Shown one piece after another: positions 49,716 through 60,167 of a DNA stretch of 64,000 bases. Position numbers and translations under genes: made by a program. The number at the start of each line of letters is the position of its first letter. The first letter of the stretch is position 1. Under the pieces are notes generated by a model that saw only the letters and a list, made by a program, of their open reading frames with translations, did no database searches and was not told the DNA's origin. The stretch comes from Rhizophagus irregularis (lineage: Eukaryota > Glomeromycota > Glomeromycetes > Glomerales > Glomeraceae), in contig NC_089435.1 of assembly GCF_026210795.1 (NCBI RefSeq), positions 1,240,001-1,304,000 of the forward strand, given 5' to 3'.

Positions 49716-50280
49716 AATGACCTGATTTATATTAATACTTGTTAATAACATTATGTAAAGGATTATTTATTACTATGTTTTATTTATGTTTAATTAATGT
49801 AAATATAAATTAAATTCAACAGATTATAGATATAGATAGCGTTTTAAATGATGGTCGTCGTTCTACTATCCCCTGGCACAATTTATATGATTATGCAAAT
49901 GTAGTTATTAAATACTATTTCACTTTGGAAGCACTAAAAAAATATAAATTAACAAAAAAGTTCACGTTAATAAAGAGAATGGTGTTAAGATAAATGGAAA
50001 TTTTTAATTTATTTATATTTTTATTTTTATAATACTGTAACAATAATTATTTTTATTTACCAGCGGTTGAATTTTTCTTTCATGAACATATATTATATAT
50101 AATTGATTTCATTTTTTCCTAATAATGACTAAATATTTTTTTTTAAATTAAATTCACATTAGAATTGTATAGATTTAAAATTTTTATACAAAATATATTA
50201 TCCAATTAACTTGATATCTATGTACTGTACAGAAATCTCATAAAATAATGATGATCAAATAATAAGTGAAATTTGTATTA
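49716..50280. other. Intergenic DNA between two kinases
   Basis: A short stretch near 49825-49990 may hold more decayed kinase C-lobe (SVLNDGRRSTIPW-like words), but I cannot confirm it. The rest is AT-rich. Confidence 0.4.
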
Positions 50281-50288
50281 CGTAGAAT

Positions 50289-50512
50289 AGGACCCCGAAA
50301 TATATATAGAAAGGTCAGAGGCAGCCAAAAAAATTTTACTAATAGCTGTACGCATTCTTTCAGGGCCGGAATTATGATAATTTTGGCGAGTGACCAAAAA
50401 AGGAAATATCTTTTCACCGGGAATTATCTAAAAAAGGAAAGATTTTCATGTTTTTTTTGGCTGGATGTACGCAAACCCGGATCTGACCTTTTTATGTATA
50501 TTTCGGGATCCT
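50289..50512. mobile_element. hAT-like MITE, copy 2 (224 bp)
   Basis: The ends AGGACCCCGAAATATA (left) and AGGATCCCGAAATATA (right, read inward) match copy 1. Exact 8-bp duplications CGTAGAAT lie at 50281-50288 and 50513-50520. The interior shares GTACGCATTCTTTCAGGGCC-type sequence and CAGCCAAAAAAA words on both arms. It lies about 190 bp upstream of the kinase at 50705. Confidence 0.93.
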
Positions 50513-50704
50513 CGTAGAATATAAAAAGAAATTTCTTGACGGAATTATTTTTATCAGCTGATTTTTTAAACGCCCAAGGTTTGTCGATCGCTGCTGTGCG
50601 ACTGTAATACGTTTTAAAATGCCGTGGGTTTTTTTTTTAAAAATAAAAATCTTTTTTACTCTGTTTAAACATAAAATTAATATCACTTTTATTATTCAAA
50701 AAAT

Positions 50705-52381
50705 ATGGAAGAATTTATGCTCAGCGGCGATATAATTGAGCAAATAAAAGATTTTTACCATCGGGAATTAACGGATGAACAAAGTTTGCTAATTGATAAG
50801 CTAATATTAAATGAAGAATTAAAAAAACGTTATAAAATGAATGGTTTATGCAAAGATTGTAAGCAGCCTAAAATTACTGGTGCTTGGTGTCAATGTAAAT
50901 TTCAACAAAATTTCAAAAATTGGACTAGTGGAAATAATGAAATTGATAAGCTTATTCAAAAAGCACAACTTAAAGCTAAAAATCATAAGAAAATTTTGGA
51001 GTGGATTGAATATGATAGATTTGAAAATGTTGCATATTTGGCCAAAGGAGGATTTGGAACTATTTATAAAGCAATTTGGAAAGTATATATACAAATGGGA
51101 TTTTGAAAATAATAAATGGATAAGAAGTAAAAATTGGGTTGAGGATTACGAAAATTTTCCAGTTGTCTTAAAATGTTTACATAATTCACAAGATATTACA
51201 ATTGATTTTTTAAGAGAAGTAAGTTACTTATTTATAATTTTTTAGATATTTTCCTTTTGTGAGTACTAAGCTGACTATTATTTGTCATTATATATGAATG
51301 ATTTTTAGATTGAATTACATACTACAATTGATTCGTTTAATGTAACTTTTTGTTATGGTATTACTAAAGATCCAGAATCTAATAATTTTATGATGGTAAT
51401 GCCATATTCAAAAGATGGCAGTTTAAGACAACGTTAAAATAATAGTTTTAATTCAATGAAATGGGAAGGAAAGTTGGACTTTTTACAAATGATTACAAAT
51501 GGACTTAAGGATATTCATAGTAAAGGATTAATTCATCATGATATTCATTGTGGTAATATATTAAACCATGATGATTTTATTCGTATTACTGATTTAGGAT
51601 TATGTCGACCAGCAAATGTAAAATCATCTCAAGATGAGTATAAAAAAGTATATGGAGTATTACCTTATGTAGCGCCTGAAGTTTTAAGAGGAAAAGAATA
51701 TACTCAAGAAAGCGATATTTATGGATTTGGAATTATTGCATATGAAGTCTGTACAGGGCTTCCTCCTTATCATGATATTGCTCATGATAAAATCTTAGCA
51801 ATTAGCATTTGTAAAGGGCTTAGACCAAAATCTGATTACAAAATTCCTCAACTAATTTTGGACATAATTAAACAATGTTGGGATGCTGATCCTTTAAAAC
51901 GACCTAAAGCAGATAAATTATATAATTTATTATATGAATTACGTAATGATTTATATGGTTATAGTGAAGTCAAAAAGCAAGTTGAAGAAGCAGATAAAAT
52001 TAATGAAAAGTTTACTTCCTCTTCATTACCATATAATGGTATTACTCTTTCATATACTACGAACCCTCAAGCAGTGTACACGAGTAGACTTTTAAACTTT
52101 AAAGATCTACCAGAACCAAAAAATGCTGTTGATGACAAAGATGATGATAATTCATTTGAATATTCAGGTAATTAATGTCTTTGTTTATTTTTATAAAATT
52201 CTTAAAATTCTTGAAACTATTAATGTAAAATTATCTTTATCCTATAGAATCCATAGAAGCAATAGATTTCACTAAACTCAACCTAGGTACTCATTTATAT
52301 TAATTTGTTTCCTACATGTATAATTTACTAATAATATTAACAATTTGTTTAATAATTCATTTTATAGATAAAAACAGCTAA
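50705..52381 (+). pseudogene. Protein kinase, nearly complete with two lesions
   Basis: Exons: 50705-51218, 51309-52167, 52248-52286 and 52368-52381, all with GT-AG introns. The N-terminus carries a zinc-ribbon-like CKDCKQP...WCQC. Then come YDRFENVAYLAKGGFGTIYK (glycine loop), VVLKCL (lysine), the hinge MMVMPYSKDGSL, the catalytic loop HHDIHCGNIL, DLGLCRP (DLG for DFG), PYVAPEVLRG, SDIYGFGIIAYEV and QCWDADPLKRP. The small last exons encode SIEAIDFTKLNLDKNS. Two lesions break the frame: a probable 5-bp loss after AIWK (near 51083) and a TAA at 51435-51437 after SLRQR, where TTA is expected. Everything else is open, so the death is recent. This is the Rhizophagus-expanded kinase family with HxD-DLG motifs; substrates are unknown. 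Confidence 0.88.
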
Positions 52382-53520
52382 AGAAAAGAAAAGGAATATA
52401 AATTTCTTTATTAATATCTATTTTTTACTATTTATTTTCTTTATTACAGTATATGTATTTTATTGGAATACTAGTATCGTGCCGTTGTTTCGCATCGGGA
52501 CTAATGTTTTTAATCAATATTATATATGATAAATTATAAGCATTGGTATGAATAAAACAATCTATAGATTCATTATTTTAGTGAAAAATAAATAGTGACT
52601 AGTACTATTTGTTGAAATAGTTTTTTTTTATTTTTATTCAAATTTAAAAAAATGATTTTTTTTTATCTTTTTTATATTGATCGCTTTATCGTAGTACAAC
52701 TTGTACATTTATAAAGGCAACAGCCAGTTGATTGATCCATGTAGTATTTACAGTAAACTGATAATAATGTATGTATAGTTACTTTTATTAGCTAAATATA
52801 CTGTATAAGGTTTAATTCATAACTTATAGAATGTCAGATAGATTAAGGGATAATAAAAATGATTAATTTGTTATTAATGGTTTGGAACATTATTCCAGTT
52901 GGTTCGATTCCAATAAACAACTATTAAAACTAAAATAAATAGAAATATTAGTATATGATGTTTTTCAAGCAAATATCAAAAGAAAATTTGCATATACATA
53001 ATACACTTACCATGCATTATGGAAGAATTCAAAGAAGCTGAAATCTACAAAAGTCAAAAAAAAGAAACGTTAGTACGTTTCTTCAATATTAAAAAAAATT
53101 CCTCCTTACATTATCCATATCCAGAGTCCAGGTTCTTCTCGTTTCCAAGAGTCTGGCACCCTAAAAATTGTTTCACAACGTTTAAAATGGAATCTTACGA
53201 AACTTTGAGAATCTAGAAAAAAAGATAAAGTGAAACGTTTAGTAATGATTCTCTTGTTTCGTAACGGTTGCGAAGCTTACCATTTCTAAAAGTCCCCATC
53301 CGGAAAGTCAAAAATGTTAAAAAAATTTTAAAATAATGTTTCGAAATAACTTTAATTTCGAAACATACTTCACACCCTTCTTTACATCTTTCCGCAAGTG
53401 TCAGCATAAAATATGTTCAATTAACTAATTCCTGGCGAGGTCGTTTATTGAGTGTAGATTTATACGTCACTATTGCAAATGTCGAATACAAACATAAATG
53501 GTAAAAGAATGGAAAAAACA
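52382..53520. other. Intergenic DNA with a partly palindromic patch
   Basis: Around 53040-53380 words such as AAACGTT, CGTTTC and GTTTCG recur in both orientations (AAAGAAACGTTAGTACGTTTC near 53060). A worn foldback element is possible but I could not define ends. The rest holds nothing I recognise. The frames at 53019-53216 and 53213-53407 lie in this patch and are not convincing. Confidence 0.4.
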
Positions 53521-53529
53521 ATTAAGATA

Positions 53530-55990
53530 AAAAGTTTTGCTTAAAAAAAAAAGCCAAACCGAAAAAGAAAAGGGAAAAAATTTTTTTTTGGTTTGGAAAA
53601 AAGAGCCAAGCCGGAAAAAGAAATGTGAAAAAAAGTATTTCTTTCAAAAAAAAGGGCTGAAAAGAAAAAAAAACTCCCGAAAAATGAAAAAAAAAGGTTC
53701 AAAAAAAAATTTCTCAAAAAAAAAGAAAGAAATTTATTTTCGAAAAGAAACAAAAAAAAAAATTCAAAAGAACTATTTATTATATGTTATAACTTATAAG
53801 TGATGGCGGTAGGGATGAATTTTTAATTTCTTTATTATATAAATTTTCATTGTCTCGAGTGAAATACAGTATATCATAATAAACAATCGATTTCAGCAAA
53901 TTTCCTTACTTTTCTTTAATTAGAAATTGTTGCTCTTTGAAACTGGCAAATTCTGACATTCTAACGTTAGCGAAGAATTTTTATTAAATTTTCAGAGAAA
54001 AAATTTTGTAAATAAATAAAAGGTCGAGGAAAAAAGAAGTCATTATTTTTAAATGTTTCAAATTCATTTCGTGCCGTACTTTTAGTTGAACCGATAATTA
54101 ATTCTGTTTGCAATAATTGGTAACATTTTTTCAGGTTAAAGAATGTAGAGACTAGAGATATGTGCCATATTCTAGATAAATTCATCTAAAATTTATTAAA
54201 CTTTAAAATAATTTTTAAATAAATATTTTTAATAATTTTGCTAAGACTATTTTGTGTTAAATAATTTTTTTTCTCGTGGTTATTTGAAATTAATACTCGC
54301 ACTAAAACCAAAGTCTTACATATATAAATCATAGATTTTCTAATTTGGATAACTTTCACCTACTTATCTAATTTTCCGTAATTAAATTACGATTTACTAT
54401 TCAATTATTTTAAAATCCCCTAATCATCATATAACGTATAGAATTTACTTTGAATCCATTCAAAATCTTCAAATCCAAAATTATTAGTGTTATAATTTTT
54501 GATTACTCCCTTTGTTTTATATTTTTGTAAAAGATCTTTTAATTTTAGCAGATGTTGCTTCTGCTCCACGTTTAACATAGATCCCGATGAAAAGAATTGT
54601 AATAACATAGAACGTTTATCTTTCCAATTGTCAAGAAATAAACTTAAAGATTCTAAATCAATTTTCAAATAAGAATTAATAGTAGAATCTATAAATTTAA
54701 ATTTAAATAAACTAATTGGTGTAGACCTCGTCAATATTTCAAATAAAAGTTTCCAATTAATTTGATTCTCGTGTGTACCGATAATTACTAATCCATTTAA
54801 AATTCGACAATTAATTAATAAATTTTCAAATTCTGAAATATTCTCACTAAACAATGATAATTTAAGATAATTTAGGTTTGGACAATTTTGATAAATTGCA
54901 TGGATAAGTCTTCCTTCATCATAACTTCGATCATAGATAATACTTATTTCAATAAGATTTCCTTTTGTATTTTCAATTAAATTTGCCAAAATTTTAGATG
55001 GGACGTAATGAGCTTTTAGATATTTTAAAAGAGGTAAAGATATCTTTTCCAAATTATTCCAATTTTTGTGGCGAAAAGCGTGTATTTCTAAACTTATTAA
55101 ATTTACAAGATATGAAAATAATTTTGTGACAGGTTTCCAATCTATTCTCAAATATTGAATAGTATCGGCACATTTAATTAGTGCCTCTTCAAGTGGTCTA
55201 ACGATTAATTCCTTATGAATAATCGGAGATCTATCGTTGAATTTAACTTCTTTTAAGTTTTTTTGACCTTCAATTAATTTAATGATACCAAAATTATGAG
55301 TATTATTATATAAAATATCAAAATTCAATTTTTTAATTGATGTATTTAATATAGCCAACCCTTCTGCTAAGATGCTGTTGTCTTGAGTAGAAGTACAATG
55401 AAGGCATCCAAGTTCTGAGAAACAAAGTTCAGTACCTAGGAACGAGGAAGAAAAAGAAAAATCATCACGAAGAAAATAAAATTTTGTATTCCTATTAAAT
55501 ACATTCATGATTACTAATCTTATAATAGGAATTTTGGGATTAATAATATTTGTATCTGTTAAAAAAGTTCTTATCATTCTTTCTAATATATCTAAATTTA
55601 AATATCTCCAAAAACTAATATAATTTAATAAAGGTTGTTGATATGTATTTGTAAGTTCAATTCCTTGATTCCTTAAATTATCTCTTGATTCTTCTGATAA
55701 ATATGAAAATATTACATTAGTTATAACGTTAAGTGCTTTGTCTTTTAGTTGAAATCGAAAAGGATTCTTCCATAAAATTGGTACAGTCGTTTCATACCAA
55801 GTCCTGTTAACTAAAAGACATGGATAAAGTGTATTATTTTTATCATACAATTCTTTTAATATTAGGAATATCACATCTTTGTTAAGTTTCGACATTTTTT
55901 TAAAAGGAAGAAATTTTGTCCTTTATTACCCTTTATTTAATTTATATATGGCGTAAAGAAGTGTAACAAATAAAATGTGCGCAGTGTGAA
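53530..55990. repeat. Segmental duplication unit 1 (with F-box gene)
   Basis: Downstream of the F-box gene the order is: an A/G-rich run with GCCAAACCGAAAAAG and GCCAAGCCGGAAAAAG words (53540-53770), TGATGGCGGTAG, CTCGAGTGAAAT, TTTCCTTACTTTTCTTTAAT, GCGAAGAATTTTTATTA and AAATAAATAAAAGGTCG. It is repeated in the same order and orientation at 57640-58090. With the gene and its upstream block, the duplicated unit is about 2.4 kb or more. Confidence 0.85.
54420..55895 (-). CDS. F-box protein with LRR-like tail, intact (491 aa)
   Basis: Single exon. The F-box-like N-terminus is LNKDVIFLILKELYDKNNTL, then PCLLVNRTWYETTVPILWKN. The solenoid that follows carries LCFSELGCLHCTSTQDNSIL, the recurrent IKCADTIQYLRIDWKPVTK, NLIENTKGNLIEISIIYD, NCPNLNYLKLSLF and LLINCRILNGLVIIG. 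It ends GVIKNYNT...DFEWIQSKF. The gene is closely related along its whole length to the copies at 58598 (intact) and 37555 (dead). It should act as a substrate adaptor in SCF ubiquitin ligases; the target is unknown. The start codon is preceded by the conserved F-box upstream block. Confidence 0.93.
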   Translation of the reverse strand: MSKLNKDVIFLILKELYDKNNTLYPCLLVNRTWYETTVPILWKNPFRFQLKDKALNVITNVIFSYLSEESRDNLRNQGIELTNTYQQPLLNYISFWRYLNLDILERMIRTFLTDTNIINPKIPIIRLVIMNVFNRNTKFYFLRDDFSFSSSFLGTELCFSELGCLHCTSTQDNSILAEGLAILNTSIKKLNFDILYNNTHNFGIIKLIEGQKNLKEVKFNDRSPIIHKELIVRPLEEALIKCADTIQYLRIDWKPVTKLFSYLVNLISLEIHAFRHKNWNNLEKISLPLLKYLKAHYVPSKILANLIENTKGNLIEISIIYDRSYDEGRLIHAIYQNCPNLNYLKLSLFSENISEFENLLINCRILNGLVIIGTHENQINWKLLFEILTRSTPISLFKFKFIDSTINSYLKIDLESLSLFLDNWKDKRSMLLQFFSSGSMLNVEQKQHLLKLKDLLQKYKTKGVIKNYNTNNFGFEDFEWIQSKFYTLYDD

Positions 55991-56290
55991 AATCATTCGA
56001 ATTTCGGGTCACTTCCATATTGATTTATTCGGTCATACACTGATCATACGCAAAGGTCCGATTGATCAACATCTGGAATTTTTTGATTTGTAATCATCCG
56101 GACCCATGTCTTCTGCCATCATAACATGGAATCCGAGCTAATTTCACATCGGATCCAATGGGAACCTGGGGCGAAAATTAGTATAACCACGCAAATGTTT
56201 GTTATTCCCCGAACTACTTTCTTCCTTCAGACCTGCACTTCCTTTTTTTGAATAATGTTCTCACTCGATAGTGTGTTACATAAATCAATT
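55896..56290 (-). promoter_or_regulatory. Conserved upstream block of the F-box family, copy 2
   Basis: Read on the minus strand from the distal end it has ATGTAACACACTATCGAGTG, AAAAAAAGGAAGTGCAG, TCTGAAGGAAGA, GAAGTGACCCGAA, ATTTTCACACTGCGCAC, TTTTATTTGTTACACT, TTTACGCCATATATAA and ATTAAATAAAGGGT. Relative to copies 1 and 3 it holds about 150 extra bases in the middle. Confidence 0.75.
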
Positions 56291-56497
56291 GCACTCAGAG
56301 AATTTTTTTTTTTTTTTTAAGAAAAAATTAAAAATTTTAATAAAATAACTGTATTTCATATCCAACTAAAGAATTTTAACCACCGGTAGACGTATCTCTC
56401 AGTAAACAAAACGTATCTTTCAGTATAAAAAACGTATCTATTTTTTTTATAGGGAATACTATAATCGTAACTCGCTTCGCTCGCAGGGTTTTCCCAG

Positions 56498-56715
56498 TCA
56501 ATTTTCAGGAGCAATATATGATAAAATACTATATGTATTATTTTTTGTATTTTCTGATGCTTTATAATCAGCAGGTTTACATAATCCCATATCAGTTATA
56601 CAAGTGAGATCTTTGAACCTACCAATATGTAAAACTCGATGAATTAATTCACTAAAATATAATTTATTACGATTTTTATTTAAGTAATTTGGCAAGTCTC
56701 CGTTCTCTGCAACCC
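56498..56715 (-). pseudogene. Protein kinase fragment with internal deletion
   Basis: It reads VAENGDLPNYLNKN (hinge region), then almost at once ELIHRVLHIGRFKDL (catalytic loop with the aspartate lost) and ITDMGLCKPADYKASENT. It ends at SYIAPEN and a stop. About 25 residues between hinge and catalytic loop are missing. It is a short relic of the same kinase family as the locus at 39090. Confidence 0.8.
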
Positions 56716-57600
56716 TATAAAATAAAAATTTTTCAGAAAAATGATCACATGTCTTAGTTATTCTTCGGAATAAAAATTAGAAAAATGATCATTTATCGAA
56801 GGTTTTTCCAGAATTTTTTTTATAGGGCAAAAATCTAAAGCCATAATAGCCATAATATAATTCTCTGTTTATAGATCTTGAGTTATTCCATACTATATCT
56901 ACTCGATCGAATAAAAAAGTGTAAAAAATGTGCATAAATTTCTATTTATTATTTTACAGATCTATCAAGCAACATCTGGCATATTAAATAGTGCAAAAAG
57001 GAACTTTACTTTTCTGTTAAAAAAAATTTAGTTTTTACCTTTTATTAAAATTCATTAATTATTCTCAAACATATTATAAGAATATTTTCCAAAAAATTAA
57101 AATGTATTATAAACTTTACTAATTTTGAAAATCGTATATTACGTATATTACTTCAATTTGATATTTTTTAAGTCATGAATTATGATAAACAAATTGCTAC
57201 CATTATGATAACTTTGTATAAATTACCAAGCAAGAATTAGTAAATTAGTAAAATTACCGGCAACTATATCAATGAAATTTTAAAGGCTTGCAACGTGCCG
57301 GGTCAGAACTGGCCGATGCAAACCAATAATAAAAAGAACAATATTAAAAATATTAATTAAAAAAATTATTAATTTAAATTTTTTTGGTTGGATTAAATCA
57401 TATTTATTATTTTAACTAAAAAAACCAAATAAAATATAATTATTACTCGAATAAAAAAATATTTCGATTATATTGCTAACTGAAAAATACAAACCTATAG
57501 GATGAAAGAATGAAAAAAAACATTAGAGGAAAAAGAAAATATTAGTAAAACAAAATAATCGCAAAAAAAAAAATTTCGGAAATAAGGTGCCTTACCATGG
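56716..57600. other. Intergenic DNA, no gene seen
   Basis: AT-rich with no recognised feature. It separates the kinase fragment from the second duplication unit. Confidence 0.5.
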
Positions 57601-57639
57601 CACCGCAGCATCGATCCAAACTTAAATGGTAAAAGAAAA

Positions 57640-60151
57640 AAATGTTTCGGTTTAAACCGAAAAAGAGAATTGAAAATTTTTTTTTGGGGGGTTTGGAAAA
57701 AGAACCAAGCCGGAAAAAGAAAAGTGAAAAAAAATCCGAAAAATGAAAAAAAGCTCAAAAAATCCGAAATCAAAAAAAAAAAACTTTGAAAAAATACCAA
57801 AAAGGAAAATTAAAAAATATTCTGTGGCGGTCATGTGGCCGATTGCAACACCATTATATGGTATAATTGATGGCGGTAGTGATTTTTAATTACGTTATTA
57901 TATAATTTTCATTATCTCGAGTGAAATCTATCATACTAATAAATAATTGATTGCAGAAAATTTCCTTACTTTTCTTTAATTAAAAATTGCTGCTCTTGAA
58001 ACTGGTAAATTCTGACATTCCAACATTAACGAAGAATTTTTATTATATTTTCAGAGATAAAATTTTGTAAATAAATAAAAGGTCGTACTTTTAATTGAAC
58101 CTCTGTTGAACCGATAAATCAATTCTGTTTGTAATAATTAGTGACATTTTTCAGGATAAAGAATTTAAAGATATGTTTATTATTATCCACCATATTCTAG
58201 ATAAATTTATCTAAAATTATTTTAAAGTTTAATAAGATTCTTTTGAGTTAAATAATTTTTTTCTCGTGGTGGTTTGAAATTTTTTTTTTTAGAAAAAATA
58301 TTAATACTCGAAAGTCCTATATATATATATAAATCATAGATTTTCTAATTTAGATAACTTTCACCTACTTATTAGACAATAGACATTAAAATTCCTACTG
58401 CTAATAAAAAAACGATCGTGAATACTGCGCCTCATCCCAGCGACAATTTTGACAAAAATATTAATTTAAATACCGATCTTTCATAATTAGATAAAACTTT
58501 AGTTATTTTACAAACTAATATTCTAAATAAATTTTCTAATTTTCCGTAATTAAATTGCGATTTTCTATCAATTATTTTAAAATTCCCTAATCTTCCTTTA
58601 ATCATATAACGTACAGAATTTACTTTGAATCCATTCAAAATCTTCAAATACATACCTATTAGTGCAATAATTTTTGATTACTCCTTTTGTTTTATATTTT
58701 TGTAAAAGATCTTCTAATTTTAGCTGATGTTGTTGTATCTGCTCCACTTTTATTAGTGAAAAGATTTGCAATAACATAGAACTTCTATCTTTCCAATTGT
58801 CAAGAAATAAACTTAAAGATTCTAAATCAATTTTCAAATAAGAATTAATAGTAGAATATATAAATTTAAATTTAAATAAACCAATTGGTGTGGACCTCGT
58901 CAATATTTCATATAAGATTTTCCAATTAATTTGATTCTCATGTATACAGAAAATTTCCAATCCATTTAAAATTTGACAATTAATTAATAAATTTTCAAAT
59001 TCTGAAAAATTCTTATTAAATAATGAGAATTTAAGATAATTTAGGTTTGGACAATTTTGATAAATTGCATGGATAAGCCTTCCTTCATCATCACCACTTT
59101 TATCATAGATAATACTTATTTCAATAAGATTTCCTATTGTATTTTCAATTATACTTGCCAAAATTTTAGATGACACGTAATAAGCTTTTAGGTATTTTAA
59201 AAGAGGTAAAGATATATTTTCCAAATGATTCCAATTATTGTGGAGATAACCGTGTATTTCTAAACTTATTAAATTTACAAGATATGAAAATAAATTTGTG
59301 ACAGGTTTCCAGTCTATTTTCAAATATTGAATAGTATCGGCACACTTAATTAGTAACTCTTCAAGTGGTCCGATAATTGATTCCTTAAAAGTAACCAGAT
59401 ATTTATTGTTGAATTTAACTTCTTTTAAGTTTTTTTGACCTTCAATTAATTTAATGATACCAAAATTATGAGTGTTATTATATACAATATCAAAACTCAA
59501 TTTTTTAATTGATGTATTTAATATAGCCAATCCTTCTGCTAAGATGCTGTTGTCTTGAGTAGAATTACAATGAAGGCATCCAAGTTCTGAGAAATAAAGT
59601 TCAGTACCCGAAGTAAAGTTATAGTAAGAAAAGTTGCAAAGAAAATAAAATTTTGTATTCCTATTAAATATATTCATGATTTCTAATCCTATAATAGAAA
59701 TTTTGGATTGATTAATATTTGTATCAGTTACAAAAGTTTCTATCATTTTATCTAATACAGCTAAATCTAAATATTTCCAAAAACTAATATAATTTAATAA
59801 AGGTTGTTGATGTTGATATGTATTTATAAGTTCAATTCCTTGATTCCTCAAATTAACTCTTGATTCTTCTGATAAATATGAAAGTATTACATTAATTATA
59901 ATGATATGTGCTTTTTCTTTTAAGTGAAATCGAAAAGGATTCTTCCATAAAATTGGTACAGTCATTTCATACCAAGTCCTGTCAACTAAAAGACATGAAT
60001 AAAGTGTATTTCCCCTATCATATAATTCTTTTAATATTAGGGATATTACATCTTTGTTAAGTTTCGACATTTTTTAATTTTTTAAAAGGAAGAAAATTTG
60101 TTCTTTATTACCCATTTATTTAATTTATATATATCAGATATGGCGTAAATG
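57640..60151. repeat. Segmental duplication unit 2 (with F-box gene)
   Basis: Same order as unit 1: A/G-rich run with AACCAAGCCGGAAAAAG (57640-57790), TGATGGCGGTAG (57868), CTCGAGTGAAATC, TTTCCTTACTTTTCTTTAAT, ACGAAGAATTTTTATTA, AAATAAATAAAAGGTCG, then the F-box gene and its proximal promoter. The distal promoter continues only at 61296 because of the retroposon. Confidence 0.85.
58598..60070 (-). CDS. F-box protein with LRR-like tail, intact (490 aa)
   Basis: Single exon, a close paralogue of the gene at 54420 with the same landmarks: LNKDVISLILKELYDRGNTL, SCLLVDRTWYEMTVPILWKN, LYFSELGCLHCNSTQDNSIL, IKCADTIQYLKIDWKPVTN, NCPNLNYLKFSLF and DFEWIQSKF near the end. A small QHQ insertion (YQHQQPL) and differences near the C-terminus (VEQIQQHQLKLED) set it apart. 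The predicted role is SCF adaptor. Its proximal promoter (about 80 bp with the TATA region) is in place, but a 1.1-kb retroposon separates it from the conserved distal block. Expression may therefore differ from the sister copy; this is inference. Confidence 0.93.
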   Translation of the reverse strand: MSKLNKDVISLILKELYDRGNTLYSCLLVDRTWYEMTVPILWKNPFRFHLKEKAHIIIINVILSYLSEESRVNLRNQGIELINTYQHQQPLLNYISFWKYLDLAVLDKMIETFVTDTNINQSKISIIGLEIMNIFNRNTKFYFLCNFSYYNFTSGTELYFSELGCLHCNSTQDNSILAEGLAILNTSIKKLSFDIVYNNTHNFGIIKLIEGQKNLKEVKFNNKYLVTFKESIIGPLEELLIKCADTIQYLKIDWKPVTNLFSYLVNLISLEIHGYLHNNWNHLENISLPLLKYLKAYYVSSKILASIIENTIGNLIEISIIYDKSGDDEGRLIHAIYQNCPNLNYLKFSLFNKNFSEFENLLINCQILNGLEIFCIHENQINWKILYEILTRSTPIGLFKFKFIYSTINSYLKIDLESLSLFLDNWKDRSSMLLQIFSLIKVEQIQQHQLKLEDLLQKYKTKGVIKNYCTNRYVFEDFEWIQSKFCTLYD

Positions 60152-60167
60152 AGTGTAACAAATAAAT

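Noticed and set aside
52895-52920. GGTTCGATTCC with a pairing TTGG/CCAA stem, like a tRNA T-arm.
   Set aside because: No D-arm, anticodon arm or acceptor stem upstream.
53537-53803. K-rich frame of 88 codons and its F-rich antisense.
   Set aside because: Produced by an A/G-rich low-complexity run that is part of the duplicated F-box flank.
57495-57834. Two overlapping F-rich frames on the minus strand.
   Set aside because: Same low-complexity run in the second duplication unit.
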